From assembly GCA_009760855.2 (NCBI GenBank), contig WPIO01000039.1, positions 2,223,501 through 2,287,500 on the forward strand: a stretch of DNA of 64,000 nt, given 5' to 3'. A program made the translations under genes and the position numbers. Each line of letters begins with the position of its first letter. Position 1 is the first letter of the stretch. This DNA comes from Cristatella mucedo. Taxonomy: Eukaryota; Bryozoa; Phylactolaemata; Cristatellidae. Below the pieces are notes generated by a model. That model had not been told where the DNA came from. It searched no databases and saw only the letters and a list, made by a program, of their open reading frames with translations. Below are positions 21,577-33,355 of this stretch, in pieces.

Positions 21577-24364
21577 TTCAGCAGTAGAACCAGCCATGCT
21601 GACCGATCACCAGTTATTAGACGGCCGAATAGGAGGGGCTGAAGATGTTTTTACAGGAGGAATATTCCCTGATCAAACATTCGGCACATTTCTGCAGGTT
21701 TTAGGCATCTCTGTTATGCTGTCTATCAGGATTCGGCAGCATGCATTGATTTAGCAGATTAATCCAAAGGTTTCGTGTAGGGCCGAGCTTGTAATAAATT
21801 ATATGACCTACGATACCGTAATTTATCAATTTTTAAGTAACTTTCATTATTAAATTGCCTATGCTGCCGTTATTGTGTAGGAAGCTACTGACATCTGCTA
21901 AGCAGAATCGCCAAAAAAACCTCGGACATACTCTTCCGATTTCACTGCTTACTCCAAACTGTCGTGGTGAGACTCTTTGCCTGACGTCGATATTTTAAAG
22001 TCCAAAGCAGTGTGAACTAAGACTTACTAGCCCTACAGATAAGACTTCAGTCCCGCCATGATTTGAAAGTGTTGCATCTGACATGGATTCCACTTGAGCG
22101 AATTTCTTTCGTACCTTTCTAAGCTGCCCGGTGCATTTAGAGATTACTTGGAACGTTGCATAAGCTCAATAGCCTCATTTGCACATAACATCCTGGCTGA
22201 AAGAACGGTTGGTCCATGAACAACTCCCCAGCAACGTTCGCCACCAGAGAAGAGCAAACGCTACTGGGCACTGGTAATCTCTCTGTGCTGTCGTATGCTG
22301 CATGATAGGCTAGCATTGTATCTTTGTGCAAGATAATACAATATATTTTAGTTAAAATATAATAAACCACTTTATAGCCAAGTTTTAGTTTCTTTCCCAC
22401 CTAATGGATGATCTTCAATGTTTTTTGCAGTGCTTCTAGCCATCAAGATGACTGCTAAATGCATGCTAAACTTGACATAGATTGACTTGAACCGTGGAGG
22501 TCCCTATTACATTTTTAATGCTCGAGAAAAAAATTTGTTAATCCAACTTGCATGAGCTAGCGTAGCGTAAAGTGATTTAGCATTTGTTTGGATGTACAAA
22601 GTTAGATGACTAGTGGTCCACAGTAAAGACGTGTACAACTAGGCATTCCCATAGCCAAAGAGGTAGTGGATGCAGTTGATCGTTCTTTGGGTAGCTTATC
22701 TGTAATAGGGAACGAAATGAATGAGCCCAAGTTGCCTTTAAAAAGCTGCAAAGTGTGACTTAGCTGGTCCAAGATATCATTAATTTTAGAGGGCAAGACT
22801 TTTTTGACGGGGAAAAAATGGTAATAGTACGAATGGTAGTGCATGCTTAGATCTTGGACAATCTGAATGCGACTAATTACTAAATGGCATTGGCTATTGA
22901 CGAATGAGGTGCGGTTAGTGACGCTTCGATTGGCGCATCTGCCGATCCATATACCATGCATGTCCTTAATATATATAAGCGATAATCAATAAGAAAATGA
23001 CAGCTACATTACTGCCCTATACATGGGCATACTAGGAAGGCTATGCCATAGGTACCGATGTATGTGCATACATGTAAATACGCATATGCACCGGATATAT
23101 TTAAATTCAGATGTTATTAGTACTTAAATTGGACGGTCATTTCCTGTTGCTCTGTGCACCTACTCATAAAAGAATTTCAGTATGTGGCTGTCGTGTCCAC
23201 TTAAGCGTGTATGTAGTTGATGCAACTATGTTGTATATTGAATACTGGCATGACTATAATTGCAGTAAGTAGTCTTATCAAAATTTGCACTAAACGGCAG
23301 TAAACTTGGAATTTTGGGTTTTGGAGAAGTCGTGTAAATATAAATCAACTTAAAATATAGGTTTTGCTGCTTTAAATTTTTTACCATCTTAATCAGCCAT
23401 AAAATAACTTAGTATATTAGAAGTTATATTCGAAGCTGTTAGAAGTTTATTAGAAGGAAGCACTGGTCATTGTGCTATTACTTGAGATGTGCATATATTA
23501 CGCATTTCGGGCATCACGAGTGTGAGTAGTGCTACAACAGCGTCGCTAGGATTTGGATTCGGAGGCGAAACCTCTACTTTGAGGGGCATGTACAAGGTCA
23601 AGGACTTTTTTTTAGATACATTGTCGAATATTACTTGCAGCCCGTCTAAAAAAACTGAAAGTTTGAAGTATTGTTATTATTTTAACATTTAAATTTTGTT
23701 TTCGGAGGATGTCTACAGGAATGAACCATCTAAAGTTTACCAAGATGTCAAAGGTGAGGAAGTGACCCATGCCTCACCAAAGCAAGCCCTGGTTGAAGCG
23801 CCGTGTAATGAAGCCTGGAAATCCAAGATATTGCTTGAGAAGATAGAGTTTATTATTTTACACAAGAGCATGGAACTGATTAGTGGTTATGCGCAGGTGT
23901 CTGTACCTTTGCTTTGACTGATGATGTGAGTCACGAAGTCATTATTCTTTCGGTGCTGCTTTTATGTAGCTACTGCGGAGCCTGTGACTTCGACAATTTT
24001 CTTCGAAACTGCTACCATACTAATAGTTGAGGTAATAAACTGTTATTCCAATATTGGAAAGCAGCTTGACTACTCGATGATCGTGCTTGAATGGTGACTG
24101 TACTAGTCGCCATGTGACCATTGCAAACTCTCGTCACACGTCCGATGAGGACGCGTCTTTCTCGGATATGCAATACACGGAAGCTGCAACGTGTCGTATG
24201 TCGAAGCTTTCACGTTGCAGGGAAGACTGCTTGTCCATATCATTGTTCTGCATTTTGAAGTTACCTCTTATTTTAGTTGACTTGTGCAAGCTGCTTCTTT
24301 TCGCTGTCACGATGTCTAACTGGCGTTTTCTGTGGTTGTGTCATTGACATTTCAACTTAGTTTA
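21577..24364. other. AT-rich stretch, nothing recognised
   Basis: No splice-linked coding signal and no transposon motif seen. Open frames are 67-119 codons without recognisable features. Confidence 0.4.
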
Positions 24365-24550
24365 TGAATGCATTGCACGCTGATCCTGTGCATGTCACCC
24401 CTAACTGGTCATGTTGTTTATCAAGCACGGTACCACTCACATTCGATCGCATTTTCTTTGCAGCAAATTTAAAGCGCCTAGAAAGAGATTGAGTTCTCTG
24501 AGGGCACTTTATCAAGTGCATGATTATTATTATTATCATTATTATTGATA
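24365..24550 (+). mobile_element. LINE-A 3' tail fragment
   Basis: Only the 3' UTR is present: CGCTGATCCTGTGCATGTCA, the GCGCCTAGAAAGAGATTGAG stem-loop and an (ATT)n end with two interruptions. Confidence 0.87.
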
Positions 24551-25145
24551 TATATACCAATGAACGTCTAAAATAGTTAAAACAAGCTTTAGTTACTTTA
24601 GTTACTGAATCGGCGCTTCATAAGACTTGTGGACTGCACTTCCTGCTCCGATAACCAGCGAATTAATTGTCCACATGAGAGTTCAGAAGACGAAGAAGAA
24701 GCATGCAAACTGATTTTTGATATTAATAAACACAATTTGATGCTACACCCTTAAGCCCAAAATAAGACAAGTCACGCCACGGAAGAACCGTTTACTATAA
24801 GAAAAGAAGAATTTCATATTTGACATTAAATTTCACCGGTGAGGGATTTTTTAATGTTAATAAAGGCACGATCTACAAAGAATTTGAGGTTGGATAGACG
24901 CACAACCAAGCGATCAATTTGTGCGAGAGAGACAGAGTGTTGTGGCGCAAGGGTTCCACTAAGGAGTGCCTACAGGTAGTTCAGGTATGTACACTCAGTA
25001 GCAACAGTCATCGCGGTGCGGCTATGCTGCTGTGGCAGCTAGTCCATTCCATTAATAAGAGGATTCTCTAGGGTTGTCACAGATACTAAGTTTGTGCAAA
25101 GCGTATGAAAATATTTGTGAACAGCCCACATTGATCATACTTTCC

Positions 25146-25306
25146 AGCTGATCCTGTGCATGTCACCCCTATCCATGTTATTCTTGTTGTTTAATGAGCT
25201 TGCTTCCACTAACCATTCAATCGTGCTTCCTTTGCAGCAAATACAAAGTGCCTAGAAAGAGATTGATTTCTCCGAGGGCGCTATATCTACCGTATTATTA
25301 TTATTA
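25146..25306 (+). mobile_element. LINE-A 3' tail fragment
   Basis: Same architecture as the fragment at 24.4 kb: GCTGATCCTGTGCATGTCAC, then the GTGCCTAGAAAGAGATTGAT stem-loop, then ATTATTATTATT. Confidence 0.87.
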
Positions 25307-25649
25307 CTTGAAAACATGCTGGGGATACTTTTTTGAGTAGTGTGACGTCGCCTCACCACGATTATTTATTACCTCCCGTATCAGCTCAGGCATGCAGGAA
25401 ACATGCTTTAGCGTGGTCTTTTCCGCTGTCGTATTCCACGTAGCACAAATTTTTCTGAGAAGGCCAGCTGCTATTGTTAGCCGAAGATCAGCCGCAGACT
25501 CTTGTCGATGACGTTCAATAAACGTTCCGTTGGGTAAATATTGAAGTTCGTTAGGTTCGTTGACTAGCAGAGCCACTGGAGCAATAAAACACGGAATAAT
25601 GCAAGCAGCGGTGTAATGAACTGCGGTTTGTTTTCGTGGTTCTACCAAA

Positions 25650-25900
25650 CTTTCTTGGCCACCTGAAGGTAGACGTGTTCGTCCGTAATACCTTCAATTT
25701 GATGCAGAACTCCGACACCTTTCACGGCAGAGCAGATCCAAACCACCACCGATTTGCCGCAGGGCTCCACCTTAGTTTGACGGCATACTTTGTGGTGCGC
25801 CTTACATTATTTCCTCAAAGTCTAATGCATCACTTTCCGTTACCAAATATAGCGAATTTGCTTTCGTCTGTCCTTAAAGCAGAACTGTACTCCTCACCTG
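25650..25900 (-). mobile_element. Tc1/mariner-type transposase remnant
   Basis: On the minus strand, DESKFAIFGN (containing the first catalytic Asp region of Tc1-like DDE transposases) is followed by two frame breaks. After them comes KSVVVWICSAVKGVGVLHQI and EGITDEHVYLQVAKKVW. These match the family pattern GSVMVWGCFS...GVG..L..I.G....Y in order and spacing. No terminal inverted repeats or C-terminal catalytic Asp/Glu region were found. It is a dead fragment. Confidence 0.75.
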
Positions 25901-25973
25901 TCCGGTAGGCATGGCCGTAGGCCCGTTTTAAGTGGTCAGCTTTATAACTGCGGGTAAAATAATTCATTAATAT

Positions 25974-26068
25974 AGCACCCTAAGAGAACTTAATCTCTAT
26001 TCAGGCGCTTCACATATGCCACTGGGCTCCAGCCCTCGACATCGGCCAGACCTTGGTCCTCTAGAACC
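25974..26068 (-). mobile_element. SINE-A fragment (minus strand)
   Basis: Read on the minus strand, it ends with GTGAAGCGCCTGAATAGAGA, TTAAGTTCTCTTAGGGTGCT and an AT-rich end. Upstream of that is a damaged box B. The 5' tRNA-like end is partly lost. Confidence 0.72.
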
Positions 26069-26510
26069 CTATTTTCACGTTTCTACTTTGACAATGCTTA
26101 GATATGCTGCTGCCTTGTATAATAATTAGCAATACATAAATATGTCCTTAGCCTCAGGTCATGTCGGTGCACGTTTCCAAAAGGTTGTTGTCAAGCAACT
26201 AATTAAGAAAGCAACAGTAGACCAAGAGAACTCGAGCAGCTTCCGCCCAGTGTCCATTCTCCTATTCTTATAAATGACACTGGAATGAGTTGTGCCAGAC
26301 TTATCGAACTCGTATAGTGAGACCTCAAACTAGCAAATAAGTTCGTGTCTGAATTTAAGAGCTAATCACTTCACAGAGTCAGCATTGCTTAGGGTGTATA
26401 ATGACATTTTCAGGAATGCAGACTTGGGTAAAGTCCCATTGCTTGTTCTGCCTGATCTTTCCACATCGTTCGATACTATTGATCATGAAGTCTTTCTTGA
26501 GCGTATCACG

Positions 26511-29500
26511 AGTTCGACGAATTACCCAAATCCACCACAATCCACTAAAATTAGGCTACAACTGACAGGACACTGGCGTTGGTTGCCGAGCTCAGGATTA
26601 GAGTGGATGTTGTAGTGCACCTTCGATTTTCCCTGTCCACCAAATTACATGTCTTTTCGCGGACGCTCACTTATGCAAATGAGCTGCAACGACTGAGGCT
26701 TGTACCGCAATCCACTGCAAGCTACTTTAGTTCACCTCAAATCCACCAAAAATTAGATTCGCAAAGCTCAAAAACTTTTAGACTATAAAACTAAACTAAT
26801 TGTGAAATGTAGCCCGAAAATTTCGTGCGATTCCGCCCACACGTTCTCACAGAGTCCACTTAAGTAGATTGCAGCAGCCCGGGCCGATACATCAATCCAC
26901 CTCAATCCACCAAAATCTCTCGAAATCCACAACATTCTATCACGCCCATGGAAAGAAATATTGTGCAAAAAAACGCTTCTTTTGATTGCATGCGTACACG
27001 CTATGACAGTGCTCAGAAAATTTCACTTGTATTGGAATGGCCGTTCTCGTGCAATGCTCTGCAATCGGCTGCTACAGCCCGGGCAAATACCGAAATCTAC
27101 TTCAATCCACCGCATCCACCACAAACGACTAGAAATAAACTTCGCCGAGCTCCAGTTTTTATTCATAGTAAAACGCACCGTGTTTTGTGCACGTCCACTT
27201 AAATTCAAGATATTGTTCGTCCGCTAACTCTGGCTGTGAGCGGCAATCGCCCGCATCGATTAGGGGAAAAGCCGCCATTCATTCTATTCCACAGCAAATA
27301 GTTTTCAAATCACGAATGTGAACCTCTAGTTTACATTACATATAAGACTCGACTCAGTTCAAAGAACACCCAAAGAATTTGACTTCATTGTGCGTACGCG
27401 TTCTCATGCAACACATTGCGCTTGACTGCAACGTCCCTGTTCCACGCTACAATCAACCTCAATCTGTAACAGTCCTCCGAAAACCAACCAGGAAACGTAC
27501 ACTAGAAACTCTAATTGTGATTGCACGCTGCTCTGCTCTTCGGTTATTGTGTACCCGCACAATTTCACTACGATTGCTTCGACCATTCTGCAGCAATGTA
27601 CTGCAATCGACTGCAATGGCCCTCGCTAGTACTGCAATCTACGACAATCCGATGCAAAATGCACCCTAATCGGTTTCTCAAGGCTCCAATTTTTGAATGC
27701 TTAGCACAAAGCACACTGTTTCAAGTGCAGCCACATCATTTTAACCAATTGCGCTCGTACAATCTCAGGAAATGCATGGCAATCTTCGGCAACGCCTCGG
27801 CTTGAAGTAGCGATCCATATCAGTCCGTGGCAAATCGACCACACACTGGCTTCGATATGCACCAATTTTCATGGCATTTCACTGCGAAATCGTAGATTTT
27901 TCAAGCTAGTTTGCACGTTAATTGTCAACAATGCACGGCGATCGATAGCAATGGCAGGGGCCAATATCAGAGTCCTTAGGCAAATTGACAAGAAATAGGC
28001 TCACCAAGCTCCAATTCTCATTCGACGTAGCATCTCACTTCGCGGGAACATACTTTCAACCAATTTCGCGCTTTCAATTTTAGCAATGCATAGCAATCGG
28101 CGACAAGAAATTACTCAAGAAATAAGCTCAGGAAATTTCGGCAATTCTTTGTGATCCATAGTGAATCTCCGGAAAAAAGAATAAGCCAAGCTCAAACCTT
28201 TTGTACGTATCGCAGTGCTCTGTTTTTAAGTGCAACTACATTCTTCATCCAATCGCGAACGTACAATTATGAGCGACGAATGGCAATTGTCAGCAATGGC
28301 CCCGGGACAATACCCCAACCCGCGGCTAATCGACGACAAATTGTCAGTACGAAGCTCCAATTGTCAGTACATAAAACATATCGCTGTGGCCGGAGCGATA
28401 ATGTAGCAGTTTCAAGCTGCTTTGCTCGTTAACTGCCAGCAATACACGGCGATCGGCAGCAAAGACCCAGACCATGCCTAAATCCACCGCATTCCGCTAC
28501 AAAATGCCCCAAATAGGTTTTTAATGCTTCAATTTTGAATGCATATTCCAAAGAACTCTACTTAAATTGCAACACCACTTTAGACCAGTTGCATTGTACA
28601 ATCGCGGGCAATGCGGGGCAATCTGAGGCAATGCACTACAATCCTTGGCAAACAGACCATAAATTGACTTCGCGAAACTCCGATTGCCATTGCGTATAAC
28701 ATTGCACTGTGTTCAAAGAGAAACCTTAGAGTTCTTAAGCTATTTTACCTGTTAATTGTCAACAATACAGGTCAATTGACAGAATGGCTGGGGCGAATAC
28801 AGCAATCCATGGCACATCGTCGAGAAATCAGCTGCACGAAGCTCAAATTCTCATTCCACCTAACATCTTACTTCACCGCGGCGCGAACGAACTTTCAACC
28901 CCCTCAATGGGTTCGATCTTGGGCGATGCATAGCAATCGACGGCGATGGCCCGGGAAAATACGGAAATCCATTATGATCCATTGCAAATAATCTGAAAGT
29001 GACTGGGCCAAGATCGAACTTTTCTTACGTATCACAGGGCAGTGTTTGTAAACTGCAATCACATCCTTTCAACCAATCGCGCACGTAAAATTACGGGGAT
29101 GAATGGCAATCGACGGCAATTGCCCGGGCCAATATCCCAACCCGCGGCCAATCGATGACAAATTGGCATCAATGGTCCAGGGCCTTTGCATTGTATTTCA
29201 GCGGATTGTATGAGAACTCGTGAGCTGAATCGTGCGAGTTGATGGGTGTGTTTTACCTGTAGCGTAGTTTTAAATTCTAAGCTTTTTGGAGCTTTGTGTA
29301 GATGATTTGTGGTGGATTTGAAGCGAACTAAAGTAGATTGGATTGGATAGCGATACAAACCCCCAGTCAATGCAGCTCATTTCCATAGGTGGGCGTGCGC
29401 GCACAATGACATGAAAATTGGGGATAGATAAAAAACTGCTACAATATCCGTACAAAATATGAGCCCGTCAACGCCAGTGTCTTGGCGATTTCAGCCTAAT

Positions 29501-29539
29501 TAGAATGGATTGGCTTGGATTTCGGTAATTCGTCGAACC
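26511..29539. mobile_element. 3.03-kb element with terminal inverted repeats and a satellite-like core
   Basis: The left end begins AGTTCGACGAATTACC and the right end, reverse-complemented, begins GGTTCGACGAATTACC. Similarity continues inward through AATTAGGCT and GACACTGGCGTTG over about 75 bases. It picks up again in a segment around CTACTTTAGTTC (26730 left, ~29330 right). Possible 9-base target duplications flank it, CGTATCACG and CGCCTCACA (6 of 9 identical). Between the ends lie diverged tandem monomers of about 162-174 bp. No transposase was recognised, so it is probably non-autonomous. The end structure resembles MULE- or other long-TIR DNA transposons; assignment is not secure. Confidence 0.75.
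26860..29170 (+). repeat. Tandem array of diverged ~167-bp monomers
   Basis: A repeating consensus of GCAATGGCCCGGGCCAATAC, then CAAATCGACNACAAATT, then GAAGCTCCAATTNTCATT, then CAACCAATCGCGCNCGTACA. Anchors at 27953, 28298, ~28463, 28786, 28948 and 29122 are one or two monomers of 162-174 bp apart. A higher-order period of about 834 bp (five monomers) is visible: GTTAATTGTCAACAAT at 27917 and again at 28751. Monomers differ by tens of percent, so the array is old. Confidence 0.72.
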
Positions 29540-31166
29540 CGCCTCACATTTTGTCTGAGCCTCGCTGGCACTGTACTGCAATGGTTCAGGTCCTATCTCA
29601 GTGAAAGACTCCAAAATATGGATGTGATGGGACAAAGATTATTACTAGTTATGGGTAAACCGAGTGTGATTCAGAAAATGGATAACCTTCCGCTCAAGGT
29701 GGCTCCTCTAGAATATCTCCCATTGAATCTGCCTGTAATCGACGTGTCCAGTTCCAAAGTTACCCATCATCAGACGACCACATCAGCTCCACAGTCAAAT
29801 CTGCCTTCTTTCAGTTGCATAAAATTGCTAAATTTCGCGCTTGCTTCGACAGGGATATTAAATCAAAACTAGTCCATGCGTTTGCGGCATCCCGTCTTGA
29901 CTTTTGTAACTCACTGCTTGCGTGTCTACCAGTGTGTGCGATCAGGCACTTACAGTTGGTACACAACTTTACACCTGGGCTCGCCTGTCAGGAGCGTCGC
30001 AGTTGCCTTATCACATGACGTCTCTCAGACATGCACTGGCTCCCAGTCAAGCAGCGTTTCGAGTTAAAGGTTCTCTCACTTACGTTTAGGTCTCTTCATT
30101 CTCTGGCTCCAGCCTACTTATCGGAACTACTCCCCTACCAGGCCAAGAATCGTATCACCGGCTCTTCTGACTCGACATGTTTAGCTATACCTCGTACGAA
30201 CCTCCAAACCTTGAGAGACCGAGACTTCAGTTCGTATGCTCGCAAAGCCTGGAACTCACTACCAACGCACGCCACAACGTCCTCTAAAATGATGGAATTT
30301 AAAAAGGAGCTTAGAACAGACACGCTTATTACAGCATTTAGGCGTTCTTTGTCATTCGTCCTTGGTGTGCCAATGTCTGCTTACACTGTGCTTACTGCTT
30401 TCGGATGTTACCACCAATCATTTGGTAATTCTTTCTATGCAGCATCAGTAAAGCGCTCAGAAACAGGTTCAGTTCCCTGGTCATAATAATACAAATGTAT
30501 TGGTATAATAATTTCCGAAAGTTTTTACTGTGACACTAACTGAAAATAGGCTGATTTAGCTGGGAGTTGACGCTGTATAACAGGTCACTTGCATGCTGAT
30601 ACCGTGCAGGGTGTCATTAATCAATTTACAAGCTCCCTTAGCTGGATATATCAAGTCCCTACAAGGAGATTCAGTTTTCTTATGACGCTACACACATTTC
30701 GAATGCCGGTATAATTTGCGAATTTCATAGGCAGTTTCAAATGCAGGCTGCCGGAAAGAGGCTGGCTGAATCGATTTTTTGAGCATGGAGCTTTTCAAGC
30801 TCTGAGTAAAACTTTGGTTGCTTCTAGCTATCTATCTATTACATAACGATGTTGCAGGTAAAATTTAGGCAACTGCCGGCTTGGTTCGCATTTTGGCCTG
30901 TAAGCTGCAAAGAAACTGAAACCGAAAAAAATGGCAGGTATAATCAAAGTACAGATGGATATTCGTGCCATCTGTAGATGTGGATGCCGATAGCCACAAT
31001 TTTGCTTGACGATCCTGCATTACCCGCGCAAGAGCTCTGATGGAAAACGTTAGCCCAATTTTTGGTGGCTACGGATTCAGCTACCTGTATGCATAAAAGC
31101 GATGCAGGATATCTTGAAATACCTACTGCTTCACCAGCAGAATCTGTTAAAATAACGGAACGCTCA

Positions 31167-31167
31167 A

Positions 31168-31244
<77 letters not shown>

Positions 31245-31245
31245 A

Positions 31246-31318
<73 letters not shown>
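31167..31318. repeat. (GA)n microsatellite
   Basis: About 150 bases of GA with a few AAA and CA interruptions; a shorter GA run follows at 31432-31456. Long open frames (up to 191 codons on the minus strand) are Ser-Leu artefacts of this repeat. Confidence 0.96.
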
Positions 31319-31321
<3 letters not shown>

Positions 31322-32079
31322 GTAGAGAGAAGAAGCGAAAGAAAAAGAGAGAAACCAGAAGAATGGTGAGATAGGGACAGACCGATAAATAGTTAAAGAG
31401 GTAGACACACTGTCCGAGACAGTCAGAATGAGAGAGCAGAGAGAGAGAGAGAGAGCACTTCGTGACCAGATTTGCATACGGATCATACATCAAATGATGT
31501 TTACTAGTACGTGGCTTTCTACTTTGGCACTCTCTGGAGAAGTTTGTATACCTAGCACACTCCGTCGAGTTGCAGAACGGCATTGACAACCATGTAAAAA
31601 CTTTGCTAAAGTTTCTCTGACTGTATAGGAAGAACTGACGTAGCAGACCCCTAAATAGCAAGAAAAAGAAATGATCCAAACTTGCACACACAGGCGAAAA
31701 GATACACTGTTTTGGGAGATAATTAGTGCAATAAAGCACAAAGCGGCAAGCCGGAAAGGCTGATTACTGGCTCGTGGTAGATGGGCAAAGTAATTGAAGC
31801 CTAACCTCTAAACGGGCTTGTTAAAAAGAGATTTAGTTTTATTAGGGTCCTTATCAAATGTTGTATTATTCCTATTATAGTGCTGCTGTCATACATACAA
31901 GCTTCTAGTGTCGTACAGGTCCGAACGAGATACTTATGTTTGTGGTGTGAGAATATCCAAGTAGCAACTCCAAAGAGAACTCGTTATCTCATCACAGGTT
32001 CAAATGTATAAACCGAGAAATCTAAATTCAATCTCTTTGAATGCGACTAAAGGAAGAACGTTCGCCGGCAAATGAGTGA

Positions 32080-32760
32080 AACGTAAATGGACATTTATCT
32101 GAAAATCGCCCTAAAATTCGTTGCTGGAAGTGTAATAGTATGGGCTTGCTTCTCAACTTCCGGTGTTGGGTACCAGCAGATAATCCAAGAAATTGGGAAC
32201 CTAAGTGTCAATATCAACATTGTTCAGAATGTTGGCTTGCGATCTGCTCACGCTATTCATGGACTCAATTTCGGTTGAGAGCATGGCAACGATCCGACGT
32301 ACACTGCTGTGGCGGTTGTTGGAGTTGTCTTTTTCCCACGAAACCCACCGAATATGGCTTCGAGCCAATTGCGGTCATGCAGTGGCCAAAGCCCATACTT
32401 GAAACTAATGGAAAATCGATGGGATAAAGTCAAGCGAACGAGAGGCTTGGAGTTCTCTGGTGCACAAAACCCGACGAGTTTTGTGAAGTTTTTAAGGATT
32501 CCTAGGCGTCAATTCCTCAAGAAACGTGCCGGAAGCTGGTGCAGTCATTGCCGACACAATTGGGTGAAGTCATCAAAAAACATGGTGCCTCAACAGGTTA
32601 TCGATTGTACCCAACAAATTGAATGTAATTACACATTTCTTAGCTTTTCTGCTTAATAAAAACTGCTACAGAGTTAGATCCAATCTAAATATGACACGTT
32701 TTTAAGTAAAACCACAGTGAGCTGGTAGCAGGTGCATAGAACCTTTTGGAGGGCAGTATA
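32080..32760 (+). mobile_element. Tc1/mariner transposase remnant with 3' end
   Basis: Translation gives LKFVAGSVIVWACFSTSGVG followed by frame breaks, then a segment ending NRWDKVKRTRG. This matches the Tc1 C-terminal order GSVMVWGCFS-GVG and NLWDELKR. The right boundary reads CCTTTTGGAGGGCAGTATA, typical of a Tc1/mariner terminus ending in the TA target. The matching left terminus and the N-terminal DNA-binding region were not found. Inactive. Confidence 0.75.
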
Positions 32761-33293
32761 AGTCTCTATGCCGGCTGATAGCAATGTACCTCAGCCCTTA
32801 GGTATTATCTTGCATATCAGAGGGTGCAAACAAGCCTATACGCCTCGCTGTCTTTAACCAGGCGTATGCTCTCGCCGAGGCGAAAAAAATCAAAATGCAC
32901 AAGATGGGAACCCCATGACACGATTCAGCGTATCGTCGCCTAATAGTCTTTAAAAGAGCACGTTTCTTACAGCCAAATAGCAGTACTACGCCAACGTCAG
33001 ATGCTGCGACCCAATTGAACCGGCTCAATAGACATGGCAAAGAAAGCGTTTCTGTAAAGGAAAATCACAATCTCTCTTCAATAGGCAGCCGATATAGGTG
33101 CAAGCGATACAGCATGACCGGTTGTGCCTGTTCAGAAACTGTTGCACATTAGGTTGATCAATGAGATAAGTAATGCACCCAATATACCGAGACTTGTGAT
33201 CGGTTGAACTATGTTTAGGGTTGATTGTATCATCGTCGTTGGGCGAGTCGTGTTACATTATTATGCCTGGCGCTGGGAGAGGTGAGTGAAGGG

Positions 33294-33355
33294 CCACCTC
33301 GAAACAGAGGTGGGGCATCGCCCTGCTCATGCCTGAAATACTGCCAGCGATGCCC
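33294..33355. other. Two adjacent perfect stem-loops
   Basis: CCACCTC (33294-33300) pairs with GAGGTGG (33307-33313) around a 6-base loop. GGGCATCGC (33313-33321) pairs with GCGATGCCC (33347-33355) around a 25-base loop. The arrangement suggests a structured RNA or part of an unrecognised repeat. It matches no RNA family I can name. Confidence 0.35.

Larger units (their letters stand above)
26120..30700 (+). mobile_element. LINE-A copy interrupted by a 3-kb inverted-repeat element
   Basis: The left part, 26120-26510, encodes decayed RT: VLPDLSTSFDTIDHEVFLER. The right part, from about 29540, resumes exactly at the next RT block, LSLAGTVLQWFRSYLSERLQ. It continues through SRLDFCNSLLACLP, MHWLPVKQRFELKVLSLTF and KAWNSLPTHA to a diverged 3' tail near 30590-30700. 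Other LINE-A copies (for example 54.3 kb, minus strand) have these two blocks adjacent, so 26511-29539 is a later insertion. Confidence 0.85.

Noticed and set aside
25304-25648. 114-codon minus-strand open frame next to the Tc1 fossil as an intact gene
   Set aside because: No transposase or other domain recognised in it; the Tc1 motifs lie upstream in other frames. It may be decayed transposon or chance.
26860-29170. Tandem array as a CRISPR-like array
   Set aside because: Units are ~167 bp, diverged throughout, without short identical repeats and unique spacers, in animal DNA.
30944-31739. Minus-strand open frames of 180 and 191 codons
   Set aside because: Mostly Ser-Leu repeats from the (GA)n tract; flanks have no recognisable domain.
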